From: Euborellia annulipes
Taxonomy: Eukaryota; Arthropoda; Insecta; Dermaptera; Anisolabididae
Reading direction: 5' to 3'
Assembly: GCA_023213315.1 (NCBI GenBank)
Contig: JAKCPI010003277.1
Location: 124,001 to 188,000, forward strand
DNA: 64,000 bases
The position numbers were made by a program, and so were the translations under genes. The notes under the pieces were generated by a model. That model did no database searches, was not told the DNA's origin, and was given only the letters and a program-made list of their open reading frames with translations. The stretch's first letter is position 1, and each line of letters starts with the position of its first letter. Shown one piece after another: positions 24,036 to 34,984 of this stretch.

Positions 24036-24155
24036 TGTAATAAAATTACTCACTAGATAATGTTTAATTATTTATTTTTCAAAACTGTTTACAAAAAGCT
24101 ATTATCACAACAATACACCATACGTCATCATCTCGGACTCTCAGCTCCCGTGACA
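24036..24155 (-). repeat. 5' LTR of the gypsy element
   Basis: This 120-bp LTR begins TGTCACGGGAG on the minus strand and ends TTTTATTACA. It is identical to the other LTR as read by eye. ACTC follows directly at 24156-24159 as one half of the target duplication. Confidence 0.93.
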
Positions 24156-24627
24156 ACTCGGTACTTAATCGTCTTTTAACTTTTATAGTTTTTTACCAGT
24201 TTTACCTCACCACTTCTCAACAACTTATCAAATCTACTAATACCTGTAAATTCTCTGTATCAGAGACCAATTAAATTTTGTATTCACTATTAAAAGTGAT
24301 TATTATTTATCTGACTTCGGGTTAACAAATCATTTCATTTAAAAAAGCCAATTAGAAGCTTCAAAAATTAAAGGGCAAATTTGCAATTTGCATAAAAAGG
24401 CAGATACATTAATTTACAAACTCATTGAATTTGTAAAATGATTGTTTTAAAAAAATTTCTACTGGAAATTTTCTATCTCAATTTTTTTTATTTATTACAT
24501 AAAATCTTATCAATAAAATAATCCCACAAAGAAGGACTTATTTTGTAATATACTGTACAAAAAAACAAGAATTGATTAATTCAAAAATCAAATTAAAATT
24601 CGATGCAATGATAAATTCTTCCAGATC

Positions 24628-25297
24628 TAAAAAAAAAAAATCTGGTGTGACTGGCGCACAGCACACAACTTTCTCTTACCTTCGGTAATCGAAAGTTGTG
24701 TACTGTGCTTGTCACACCAGATTTTTTGTGTCGAGATCCCGACAGTACGGAACATTTGAATTCAGATGTAAAATTTATAAGTATGGGAAAATATTTATAT
24801 TTTGTTACCATGGCAACCATTTCTCCTATCTTCCCTATGAAATACAAGAGTAAAGTGGTCTTCAGAAGATTTCAATCGCAAAATGAGAATATACATTTTA
24901 AAGAACATCTAAAAAATAATTGATTTTTAAATTTTAAAAAAAATCGTTGGAGCAAATTTTGAGAAAATCGAAAAAAACTGAAAAAGTACATCAGTAAAGT
25001 ACTAGTACTCTTTGGCCGATTTTGATTAAAAGCTTATTTTTCCGGTCCTGGGAGGTGTTTAACTTAAATATAAAATTTCAACCTCGTAGCTCAATTCCTT
25101 CATCCTTAAAATTGAACACACACCCACCCACCCACCCACAGACAGACCATGTCGCGAAAACCACTTTTTTGGATTCAGGGGACCTCAAAACGTGAAGATC
25201 CATCAAAATCTCGACATCGAATTTTTGACATGAATCCAATACTTTCTCTCTATATAGGCCTATATATTACATATATACATAGGTAAGAGAAAGTAAA
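24628..25297 (+). repeat. Family-C interspersed repeat, most complete copy
   Basis: This unit of about 670 bp opens with a hairpin of about 100 nt: AATCTGGTGTGACTGGCGCA returns as TGTCACACCAGATT. A conserved AT-rich body follows, then AGTACTAGTACT, a CACCCACC/CAGACAGACC run and GACATCGAATTTTTGACATG. It ends ACTTTCTCTC, (TA)n, GGTAAGAGAAAGTA. ACTTTCTCTTACC near the head and GGTAAGAGAAAGT at the tail are complementary. I know no class for it with confidence. Confidence 0.75.
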
Positions 25298-26329
25298 AAT
25301 GTATTATAATAGCAATTATATCTATTGACTTTGAAACAACAAAGTTTATCTAATCATCACTTGTGCATATAATGAATGCTTGGCGCAAGCAAGAAAGACA
25401 AACAGCTCCATTCCACATAGGGAGAGAGAGAGAGAGAGTTAAGCAAGGTTTTAAGATTATTATTCTTTTTGAATTTTTATTCTTTAAGGTAGATATTGAA
25501 AATAAAAATAAGACTAACCCAATAAAGCAACTAGTAGATCTACTCCATTTTAAGTTTAACAAATTTGTAGGCCTATTATTTTACTAATTTTACTACAGTT
25601 GATTTTTATGGTTTGAATATCAAGTTTTACTTCACATTATGTTGATATTACCTTTGATCCTTAATTAAAAGCCTATATATTGTATTAAGCCGTTCAGCCA
25701 TAATCCTGTTAGCAGTCTTTAACATTCAACTTGAACTTAACAATTAGTTCGTTTAAAACGCAGTTTAGAAAAAATCTTTATTATATTCACTTTTTTATTG
25801 CCTAATATAAATTATTTGGGATTGGTAGTTAAAATTTGTCGAGAGTGAGTGGAGGAGTATGCAGGCAGGCCCATCGCTTTAACTGACTCTTAAAAACAGA
25901 AAATCATTTAAGAAGAAATGCTCGTCTTAACTCGGGTAACTCATAGTCGCCATCCATTTAAAATAGTAACTTACATTATAGTTATATTATAATTAAATAA
26001 TCGCTTTTTTTTTTTTAATTTATTAAAATTCAAAAAGGTTTGACCCAAACAAGCTAGAGTGCATGTGTCAGTTTGGTTGCCTAACTCCTGTGCGTTAAGA
26101 GATTTTATGTCTGTGCCATTACCAGCTATGAGTTATGAGCCTGGCTATTACAATTTACTAATTCCCTATATTCCAAGCTTTATAGAAAAATAAAATTTTA
26201 ATAAATTGTTAAGTTTGATGGCTGTAGATATTCAATCAGGAGGTTGTTGAATGGTTCTTATTTATTGCACTTTTTTACAACGATGCAAAATTGTATGCAT
26301 GATATTAATATACAGTACCACACCACCTA

Positions 26330-26460
26330 TACTTATTTTTGACAATTCTGCTTGCCCTGAAGATGAGTGCGTGTAGCGCTCGAAACGTCGGAGACAAGAT
26401 ATAACGTTTTTTTTATTTTTACTTGGCTGCTGTGTCCCGGGAAGGCTCCTGTCCTCTCCT
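26330..26460 (+). repeat. Hammerhead-like repeat unit
   Basis: GACAATTCTGCTTGCCCTGA leads into the motif at 26357-26390 (CTGAAGA, GAGTGC/GCGCTC hairpin, GAAACGTC), followed by a T run, ACTTGGCTGCTGTGTCCCGG and GAAGGCTCCTGTCC. The same flanks occur around the pair at 52230-52595. Confidence 0.65.
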
Positions 26461-27117
26461 AATTAAAATTTTAATTCAAATACAATATTATTCTTTTTCC
26501 CAAAATGAAAAGATTAGATATTTTATCGTAATTCAAAAAAAAAAATATTGTTATTGCAATTTAATGAGAAAACAAAAACTAATTAAATAATTTCTTAATT
26601 TATTATTTAACATCAAAATCCAATTATATTAAATAAATATCCAGAGGAGACTATTTTTAACTGATTGTATTATAAACCCATTGCGAGTTTATTTTCTTTA
26701 ATGTATAAATAAATTTATAAATTCGAAAATTTCCAAAAGGATAGCCAGTATGTATATCGCTATCTCAAGGGGCCGAAAAATAATTAATGATCGTATTTCA
26801 GAGTATAGTTTGTGTTACATAAACTCATGAATGATTTTAATAAAACTTGGAAACAATAAAACAGAATAGTTGTAGTTAGGGGCCTTATTCAAAATTATTC
26901 AAATCTAAATTGGCTTTTCAATTTTAAATTCAATTAGAATAGAAATAAATAATATTAAAATATTCAGACTCTAGCATTGAAAACAAAATAAGTAAAGAGA
27001 TGATGGCTTTGAGGTATGTGTCTTTAAAGAGGAAAGCAGATCTATAATGATTATAATAAATCACATTTAAAATAAACTGGAGTGGCTACCAAATCACCAA
27101 ACTTAACCGTACCCATA

Positions 27118-27281
27118 GCCCTCGGGCCATGGTGTAGCGTGCTGGCCTTCTGTACCAAAAGTCGCGGGTTCGCATCCCTTTTATGCGACAAAAATTTATT
27201 TCAATCGGCTACTCTTAAATTAAAATAAATAGAGACGGGATGGGGCCTAAATGGCCTCCGTTGCCGAAAAAGACCTTAAAT
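27118..27281 (+). repeat. tRNA-derived SINE
   Basis: The head GCCCTCGGGCCATGGTGTAG and the B box GCGGGTTCGCATCCC are tRNA-like, but no cloverleaf gene is intact. The tail has AAATAGAGACGGGAT, AAATGGCC and TTGCCGAAAAAG. Confidence 0.75.
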
Positions 27282-27519
27282 TAATAATAAAAAAAACCTT
27301 ACCCATATATATTTCATTAGGCTGATAATTAAAAAAATGTATAATAAAAGTTTATCCTCAAATATTTTGAAATTCGACCGAATATTTCTACTTTCAAAAA
27401 GAGGCAACAAACCACATATATTCTCTCGAAAACTGCTGGACCTTGAAGAGAAACGTCCAGATGACAAAATATGGCCGAAAATCACCATATGCCACTTGTT
27501 TTGGAATCCATTTAGAAGT

Positions 27520-27600
27520 TCCCAGATAGCACAGTACGTCTTATGTACGTACATAAGACGCACAATCGTTTTGTAGTTAAGACGTACTGTGTATTTGGGA
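27520..27600. mobile_element. 81-bp palindromic MITE
   Basis: TCCCAGATAGCACAGTACGT at the left returns as ACGTACTGTGTATTTGGGA at the right, with ATGTACGTACAT near the centre. No clear target duplication was seen. Confidence 0.65.
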
Positions 27601-28838
27601 TGTTTATCATTTTTTTAGTGTTTAGTAAATTTTTTTTTAAACTTGAAGGTATAGCACAAAAAAAAAACCTTTCTGATGAAAAAATCTGACAATTATGAGT
27701 ATTCAAATACGCAATGTGAGAAAGACCGCTTGATTTAGTTCTTGCAAAAAAATTTTTTTTTTTTTTTTTGTTTTTATAGTATACCTGTAAAAATCTTTAA
27801 AAGTAAAAAATGATTATAAATCTATGCTTATTCTAGTAACAATCGGTAAAAATATAATAAAAAATAATAATAAGTGTATACACTTATATTTAGAATATTA
27901 TTGTAATAAACATTTTTAATTAAGATTTTTATCATAAAAAAAAATAATTCATAATTCAATTAATTTCTTGAATAAATATTTTCTTTTATAATATTATTTT
28001 TAATTTATACTCCCTTAAAACAATGAATGATAACAGAGATGAAATTAATTACGACTAAATTTTATTTTCTTTGAAACAGTGTGAATGTTGTTTCGGATTT
28101 GAATCAGGGTCATGTTCAGAACAAATAACTAAAGGATTAAATAGAATATCGTCAAGTGAGCCCTTTGGCAATTGATGCAAGTAAACATCAAACACGGAGG
28201 GACAGAAATAGAATTAATTAAATGGCTAGAAAAATAGTTAAACTACTAACTAAAAAGTGTAATATAAAATACAATAGGGTTGTATTCTTATGTGATAAAG
28301 ATAATAAATTTTAGATAAACAATTTTATCAGTTTAAGTCATATTTTAGCTGTTTTTGTTGTTTAAGAAATAAAGGAAGAAAAAAAGAATAGGGTAAGCCC
28401 TATCTTTTTTTGGGGTTCTAACAAAAAAAAATCACTCCACTCTCCTCTACTTATAATGAATTAAAATTTTTTAATTCAATGCTTCATTTCAAAATGATTT
28501 TTCTTCTTCACAATCATTAAACGATTCTTGCTTGCATCGTATATCTATCGTCATTTTTTTACTCACATTTCTTTTTTAAAACGAGTTTGTATTCAGAAAA
28601 CATACATATCAAGGTAGATAAACTCTAAAGGTAGTTCTCGATCTCATAAAAACTACAACTCGTCGTAGTCGTCGTCTCTCAGGTCAATCGGTGAGAGATT
28701 TCTCTATCTCCCTCTAAACCCAATATTTAAATAACCTTGGATAAAAATGAAAATATTCGTTATCTTATTGAAAATTGAGAGGTAGCCCTATACAAAAAAA
28801 AAGAAAAGAGTTTATTGAAGATTTCGCATTGGTTTCAG

Positions 28839-28942
28839 ATATCCTCGGTCATCCAAGGAGACGAGCAGAGATCGGGGAGGAGGAAGTCCCTGGGACCAGC
28901 ACGCAAGCACTGGGACCAACACCATTTGCGGGGGACCACCAA
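28839..28942 (+). CDS. FAM117/GLCCI1-like: FAM117/GLCCI1-like, exon B (short basic linker exon)
   Basis: This exon is 104 nt between a ggtttcag acceptor and a gtgggt donor. It has no start codon of its own. Read in the frame forced by exon A (AG plus A gives Arg), it encodes RYPRSSKETSRDRGGGSPWD and then QHASTGTNTICGGPPS. This aligns loosely with the vertebrate segment containing RSK, RDKERQSP and HGNH. The exon ends with one base (A) that joins GT at 32791 to make Ser. A second GT at 28947 would break the frame, so 28942 is preferred. The match is weaker than for the other exons, but both splice phases fit and it fills the expected gap. The conserved SADQLKEIAKLRQQLQR segment of vertebrates is barely recognisable here. 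Confidence 0.65.
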
Positions 28943-29399
28943 GTGGGTATACTTTTTCTAAAAAAAAAAAAAATCTCCGAATCTGGTTATTGATTAGACG
29001 CCTAGAGGAGTCTCCGTTTCTCAAAATGAAACCAGAAACTAATTGGACGATGAATTTGAGCTCGCTAGTGACCAATAAATGGAGATTCTCTTCTTTTTTT
29101 TTTTAATAACTAATCCCAAGCATTCTTTTTTTAAATATTTTATTACTAAACCAGTTCACAAGTGCAAAATCAATCTAAGGCAGTGATGATTTTCAACATT
29201 TTCGTTTATTGGATGAAAATTTCGATTAAAATTTTATGATAAACTTATATATTCAAATACAAAATTAGCTTAGTCCTGATTAAATTTCATATTTTTGCTT
29301 CTAAATATAATTTTAAACTATTCTGACACGCGGTGACAAGAGTAATATATAGGAAGTTATAGTAATAAAAAAAAAAAAAGATTTCAAGAGTTCTCTAAA

Positions 29400-29790
29400 A
29401 ACCTTAAAAAGAGGTATCTTGGTGCAAAGGAGGTACGCCGATTTCTCTGATAGGCTAAAGATTTCGCTTTTGACCTCCGGAGATTGATCCACTGCAAAAT
29501 AAATAAACTCACAAAATATGTCTCAAAAAAACTTATAATGCGTTAAGTCGGTTTCAAGGCAGTTCTTTCTCAGTCATTAGTGTCAGTCCTGACACGTTGT
29601 GGTTACTCTCAAAAGTAACTTTCATGGGAATGATACTGAGGTGGGTTCCCGTTTCCTTTCTCATGAGTAGGCAACTCAAATAGAGTATAATTTATTGCCA
29701 TGAGGTGGATTTGAACTCGAGTTGTCTTCAACTCAGGATTATAAGCTTAACTGCTTTATCCCCTCGGCTAATCGCCTCCTCAAGGCAGTT
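29400..29790 (-). repeat. tRNA-derived SINE, second family
   Basis: On the minus strand the head reads GAGGCGATTAGCCGAGGGGA and the B box GAGTTCAAATCCACC. A body follows with ACTCATGAGAAAGGAAACGG and GAACCCACCTCAGTATCATT. The far boundary is uncertain. Confidence 0.6.
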
Positions 29791-29879
29791 ACTAAATATT
29801 AATATCTGATTCAAATGAATAAGTCTCGAAAACTACGCTAATAAATTTCCTCGGAATAAATTAATATTGATTTAAATAT

Positions 29880-30046
29880 TAGGAATCGACCGAATATTCG
29901 GTTTCGGTTACGGTTTCTGCCAGTTTCTGCCAAAAATCCTGGTTTCGGCCCTGGTTTCGTTTTAAATAAAAAAGTATCCGAAACTACGATTGAGGCCGAA
30001 ATTCGGTTTCGGTTTCGGCTAAAAATCTTGTTTCGGCCGAACCCTA
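29880..30046. mobile_element. hAT-type MITE of the CCGAAAC family, 8-bp TSD
   Basis: This 167-bp element starts TAGGAATCGACCGAATATTC and ends TTTCGGCCGAACCCTA. It is flanked by the perfect 8-bp duplication TTAAATAT (29872-29879 and 30047-30054). The interior is built from TTTCGG-like units. Confidence 0.85.
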
Positions 30047-30079
30047 TTAAATATGGTCAAAGATGAGGACAAGATTTGA

Positions 30080-30240
30080 AAAAATTCTGGTGTGAGTAGG
30101 ACTTTATCTTACCTTTGGTAATCTAAAGTTGTGTTCTGTGCTTGTCACACCAGTTTTTTTGTGTCGACATATACTTAGTTTTCGCCGATATATTAAAATT
30201 CAAGATCTCTATATATATTAACATATATAGGTAAGAGAAA
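30080..30240 (+). repeat. Family-C repeat, internally deleted
   Basis: The head hairpin (CTGGTGTGAGTAGG to TTGTCACACCAG) is joined almost directly to the tail CTATATATATTAACATATAT and AGGTAAGAGAAAG, so most of the body is missing. Confidence 0.7.
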
Positions 30241-30384
30241 GAAAAAAAATAAATAAAATAGGCACCAATATAAAATTAAAGGAAGTAAAAATTAAATAAA
30301 TAAATAAAATATCATGAAATACAACAAAAGCAAACAATGAAGATATTGTACGAGTATAATTGAATAATAGTAATTTTTTTTAAT

Positions 30385-30500
30385 CTTTTCGGCATCTTAG
30401 GCCATATAGCCTTAAAATCGTTTATATCGTACTCATTATAATAATACGATTGTGGTCCAGGCTTATTTATTTATACCATTGGTATCCAAATGATTGAAGA
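30385..30500 (-). repeat. SINE fragment
   Basis: It contains TCTTTTCGGCATCTTAGGCC, GTGGTCCAGGCTTATTTATT and ACCATTGGTATCCAAATG in reverse orientation. Confidence 0.55.
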
Positions 30501-30949
30501 GAGAGGGGGAGGGAATATAAGTAACTACAAAGGAGGTATTGGTTGAAGATATATTGCCGGGCAACTAATATTGAGTGCACTTTGTTATTTATTTTCGAAA
30601 TAGGCCTACATCAAATAATTAAAAGAAAGAAAAACAACCTTGATTTGGTGGAAGTATGGAAAAAATTACTCATGTTTGTAGTAGTTGTAAAACACCTAGT
30701 AGTGATATATTCGTAAATACCTATAAATATCATGCAAAGTCAAATTTACTATGATTCTCTCTAAGTCACAATGTAAAAATATTTATGCATATTTCGTAAT
30801 TAGCAAGACTTTCATTTACATTTACATTTTCTCTTGGTTTTCATACCAAAAATAGTTGATATATCAAATAAATTGTAATGCTATAAATAAGAATTATCAA
30901 TAGATAAATTCGTAATTAATTAATGTTGTCTCCTTTTTACTTTCTCTTA

Positions 30950-31590
30950 CCTCTATATATATGTTAATATATAGAGAGAAAGTATTGGATTTATGTCAAA
31001 AATTCGATGCCGAGATTTTGATGGATATACACGTTTCGAGGTCCCCTGAATCCAAAAAAGTGGTTTTCGCGACATGGTCTGTCTGTCTGTGTGTGTGTGT
31101 CTGTGAACAAAAGAGCTAAAAGGTTGAAATTTTATATTTAAGTTAGGCACCCCCATGGGACGTGACACGAAGCTTTTGAACAAAATCGGCCCAAAAGTAC
31201 TAGTACTTTACTGATGTAGTTTTTCAGTTTTTTTCGATTTTCTCAAAATTTGCTCCAACGATTTTTTTTTTAAATTCAAAAATCAATTATCTTTTAGATT
31301 CTCTTTAAAATGTATATTCTTATTTTGTGATTGAAATCTTCTGAAGACCACTTTACTCTTGTATTTCACAGGAAAGATAGTAGAAATGGTTGCCATGGTA
31401 ACAAAATATAAATATTTTCCCATACTTATAAATTTTACATCTTGAAAATCGAATGTACCCTACTGTCGGAAACTAAATACACGTCGACACAAAAAATCTG
31501 ATGTGACAAGCACAGTACATAACTTTCGATTACCGAAGGTAAGAGAAAGTTGTGTACTCTGCGACCAGTCACACCAGATTTTTCTTTATT
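30950..31590 (-). repeat. Family-C interspersed repeat, near complete
   Basis: This is the reverse-oriented equivalent of 24628-25297, from TACTTTCTCTTACCTCTATA to the head hairpin CTGATGTGACAAGCACAGTA ... ACTGTCACACCAG-like end at about 31580. Confidence 0.78.
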
Positions 31591-31860
31591 TTTGTGTTGA
31601 TAACCTTTTATTTTATTTTTTTCTTTAATGAATTTTTATAATAGCCGCGAGCCATTTATTGACCAAAAGGGCGGAAAGAGCAAAAGGGCGTAAAAAATTG
31701 ACCCCTATTAAATAACACAATTTTAAATAAAGTATATAGAGATTCATAATATACCAAAAAATATTAATTACAGTTAAATTTAAACAGGTACCAGTCTATT
31801 TGAAACATTATAATTAATTAACAATCAGTGATATGTTTCACTATATTATTTGATAAATAG

Positions 31861-32360
31861 AAGCTCGTGGTGTAGTGGGCTAGGGTGTCGGCTTCTACAA
31901 ACCTGTTCAAATCCTTGGCGTGCAGGATTTTTCATTAAAAATAAAATTATTTATTTAATGAAAACAAATCCTCAAGCAGATAGATATTGGATTGGAATAT
32001 AGGATCTCACCACAATAGCCCCCAGGTAACTCTAAGAGGAGAGGGAGTTGCTGTGACATCTCGTCCTGTGGAAGGGACGTAAAGAAGGTTCCCTTTCAGT
32101 GATGCATTCTTCAAAAGGAGTAGGCTACACGCCGGTGCTGAGGGAGTCTCTCCTCAAACTAGGTCATCCTCCGTATCATAGAAGAGGTTGCATAAAAGGA
32201 ACCGGGTGGAACCAGAAATAAGGATTAGTTCACTAGCTAGTGACGAAAGCAGGAGGAGGAGTTAGAGATAGAAAATAATGTAACTTCAGGGGGTGCCGGT
32301 AGAGGCCGGCTGGGTTTGAGGTATGTGTCTACGTGCACGAAAGCACCTCGGGTAAATAAA
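31861..32360 (+). repeat. tRNA-like head plus GC-richer body, possible SINE
   Basis: AAGCTCGTGGTGTAGTGGGC and CCTGTTCAAATCCTTGGCG look like A and B boxes of a tRNA-derived promoter. A block of about 400 bp with markedly higher G+C follows, ending GAAAGCACCTCGGGTAAATA. I do not recognise it as coding. Confidence 0.45.
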
Positions 32361-32396
32361 CGGGGATTTAGATAGGAATTTCAAATAATATTAAAT

Positions 32397-32640
32397 GAAG
32401 GGTTCAGAATACAAGTGAACCAAGTCCACTTTTTGTCATTTTAGAGTTAGCAACGCTATAACATGCACTATGTACAATTTCTGTGTAATAATGAACCAAG
32501 TCCTAGTTCTGAAAATATCGGCTTGGTCCTTGACTTTTAAAAATGTTAACAGGTAATTTTGTTATGAAACTTTAACTTTAAACCTCTGTAGCTCAAAAGT
32601 AAATAAAGTGGACTTGGTTCACTTGTTTTCTGAATCCTTC
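32397..32640. mobile_element. MITE with about 36-bp inverted ends
   Basis: GAAGGGTTCAGAATACAAGT ... at the left returns as ACTTGTTTTCTGAATCCTTC at the right; AGTGAACCAAGTCCACTTT is shared. It is 244 bp, its superfamily is not clear, and it lies about 150 bp before an exon. Confidence 0.75.
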
Positions 32641-32790
32641 AATTAATTGATAAATACTTGATACGTATATGAATCGTGTTTTCATATCAAATAAGGGGAG
32701 ATAAAAAGGGGTAATATTGGAGAAGGATAAAATTATTACTTTATTAGATAAATAGATATTTAGTGATTCTCTGTTATTCCATATTTCCAG

Positions 32791-32930
32791 GTGGAAGTGT
32801 GTCACCTGACAAGTGCTGGTCGAGTGTCAGGCCTCCAATGCGGTCTTCGATTGAAGGTCTTAACCAAGAGATAGAGCGACTTGTTCTTCGCGGTCATGGC
32901 CATCGAGACAACTCACATCATGAAGTTAAG
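32791..32930 (+). CDS. FAM117/GLCCI1-like: FAM117/GLCCI1-like, exon C (SSIEGLNQEIE block)
   Basis: The exon is 140 nt with an atatttccag acceptor. It ends GAA GTT AAG before gtcgga, in phase 0. It encodes GSVSPDKCWSSVRPPMRSSI, then EGLNQEIERLVLRG and a His-rich HGHRDNSHHEVK tail. The RSSIEGLNQEIE block is the most distinctive element of the family and matches RNSVEGLNQEIE of vertebrate GLCCI1. It probably forms a short amphipathic helix. An ATG at 32763 lies in the intron. A 244-bp inverted-repeat element sits about 150 bp upstream of the acceptor. Confidence 0.85.
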
Positions 32931-33094
32931 GTCGGAACACACTTCTTATATCTATAACAATTTTTTTACTTCACTTCAATAAAAATTTCAGGTAAATCCG
33001 GCAAATATGAGGTATTAACTGGGGAACATATCCAAAAACTAAAGCCACTATGTCAAAACTACTTTTTCAAAGATTTTTAAAATTCGAAAATTTT

Positions 33095-33480
33095 TCAGTG
33101 CTGACGTTTCGGTCCTGTTTAGGACCATCTTCAGAACTTTAGGGCTATCATTATCAATTTTAATTTCAACATTTCTCCTATATTAAATACAGTTTATATT
33201 CAACTAACATATGTATATTTTTGTATATAGTAGTAGGTGAGATGATTTACAATGGTAAAGTCTGCGAGTGAAATTTTGAGACTGTTCTCACCGAGTTCAG
33301 TTTATGTTCAGTTTATTCATAAACTGAACTCGGTGAGAACAGTCTCAAAATTATTATAAAAATAAACCAACAGTATTTAATATAGGTGAAATGTTGAAAT
33401 TAAAATTGATGACAGCCCTAATGTTCTGAAGATGGTCCTACACAGGACCGAAACGACAGCACTGAGCGAATAATAAACGA
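33095..33480. mobile_element. Snap-back element with paired hammerhead-like motifs
   Basis: Outer arms of about 110 bp carry the motif at 33103-33134 (-) and 33426-33457 (+), with GGTCC/GGACC stems. At the centre, TTTTGAGACTGTTCTCACCG and its inverse make a perfect hairpin at about 33279-33347. Confidence 0.75.
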
Positions 33481-34984
33481 AAATATAATTAGCTGCTCTC
33501 TCTTTTTAGTCTCCTTCTACTCCATCAAATAAAAACGTCCAATACTAAAGACAGAATTATATTATATAAAAGGCCTATTACAGTAACGAATGGAGTTCGT
33601 TAAAAATATAGCCCTGCACAGGCCGAACTTTTTTGGCCCGTAATTGCCGTTTTTTTTTTAGCATCCATCTGTATCCTCCCGTAATTTTTTACCCTTTTTC
33701 AAGCCACCCCGTCCATGCCCATTCGTAAACAAATTTTCAATCCAATCCAATTTAAAAATTTTAGTGGTTTCATTTAAAAAAAAATATAGTAATTTCAAAT
33801 TAATCTATTTTAAAGTATCCGAAAATCATATTTGTCATCGACATAGAATATTTGGTTTATAAATAGCCCCTTTTCTTAAATAGCTTAAGGCCCAATTAAG
33901 TCTAAATTCGGCCCCCGGATCTTGTGATTTTGTCAACCGTTTAATTTTGTTTAAAATTTAAAAATAAATAGATAAATAAAATAAACGAAATTCAAATTGT
34001 TTATTTTAAAAACAAAACAATTTATATACCAGTTATGTCCATAAAGGCTGACGTTAACATAATTGATTTTTAAAAATAATGATTAAAAAAAAAAAGAAAA
34101 AACTTCTAACATAGGATTAAAGGTTATATAATCATAGATTTTTTTATTCGTAAAATATATTTTAATATAATTACTGAATGAAATCAAATGGAAATATCGA
34201 ACATAAAAAAAAACTACATCATTTCTCAGCTAACCTTTACATTATTAGTATATAGTGTAGTATATTTCTTTTTTTTTTCTAAAATATACTCTCGGAATCC
34301 AATTAACTGGCACTAACAATTGCTTCATCATTTTTCACAATTGTGGTGGCTATTAATCCATCACTCTACAAAGAGAAATTCGCAAATATTTACGAGAAAA
34401 AAAAATAATTAATAATTATTGTCCATTTTTCACATTCGACCAAATGCTAGTTTGGAAAAAAAGGCCAAATGAAAGTTACAATTCGGAAAAAAAATTGTAA
34501 AGTTAAATATAGGCTGGCGAAAATTGTCAGCTTTTGTAAATAAATTCAGGACCACCGATAGGAAGAGGGGGAGCAAGATAAATATACCCCAGGATCATTT
34601 GAACTTCAACCCTAAGTTTCTAAAAAAAAAAAAAATAATAAAAAATTCAACTGTAAATTGGTTCATAACAAAAATAAATATTAAAAAAAAAAAACTATAT
34701 CCTTAACGTATGGCCAAAAAAATGTCTAAATGCCAAAAATGAATCAATAAAATTAGAATAGAAATTGTGTAAATCAACTATTCTATAAAATATAAAAATT
34801 ATTAATGATATTTTAATGATTAGATATTACAGAAAATTCCTAGAGAATTGAGACTGTATTTTATTTGGCTGTCAGCACCATTGAAGAATTATTTTAAAAA
34901 AGTACCAGGGGTATTTGGATTAAAAATTTAAGTTTTTTTTTTAAGAAGGTGAGTATTAATTTATCATTGGCTTAATTTTTATTG

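Larger units (their letters stand above)
19599..24155 (-). mobile_element. Complete Ty3/gypsy-type LTR retrotransposon
   Basis: This 4557-bp element lies antisense in intron 1 of the FAM117-like gene. Two direct LTRs (19599-19718 and 24036-24155) are identical by eye over 120 bp and run TG...CA. The 4-bp sequence ACTC flanks both sides (19595-19598 and 24156-24159), which fits a target duplication. In element orientation the order is 5' LTR, primer site, gag, pol (protease, RT, RNase H, integrase), purine tract, 3' LTR. No env-like frame follows pol. Both frames are open, and with identical LTRs this points to a very recent insertion that may still be mobile. LTRs of 120 bp are unusually short for this superfamily. 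Confidence 0.95.
8063..28838 (+). other. Intron 1 of the FAM117-like gene (about 20.8 kb)
   Basis: The donor is gtaaat and the acceptor ggtttcag. The intron contains the antisense gypsy element (19599-24155), family-C repeats (about 8630-9290, 17935-18540, 24628-25297), an inverted-repeat element at 10001-10251, SINE pieces (11085-11180, 12657-12815, 27118-27281), a Penelope-like fragment (13565-13774), hammerhead-like motifs and a short palindromic element at 27520-27600. Nothing identifiable was seen in about 14120-15100, 16150-17480, 18790-19590 and 25310-26330 beyond AT-rich sequence. Confidence 0.7.
28943..32790 (+). other. Intron 2 of the FAM117-like gene
   Basis: This intron is about 3.85 kb with a gtgggt donor and a tttccag acceptor. 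It holds a SINE at about 29400-29790 (-), a hAT-type element at 29880-30046, a SINE fragment at 30385-30500, family-C copies at 30080-30240 and 30950-31590, a tRNA-like head at 31861-31925 and an inverted-repeat element at 32397-32640. Confidence 0.6.

Noticed and set aside
28775..29075. Frames in other registers over exon B
   Set aside because: They are not compatible with the splice phases of exons A and C and lack family similarity.
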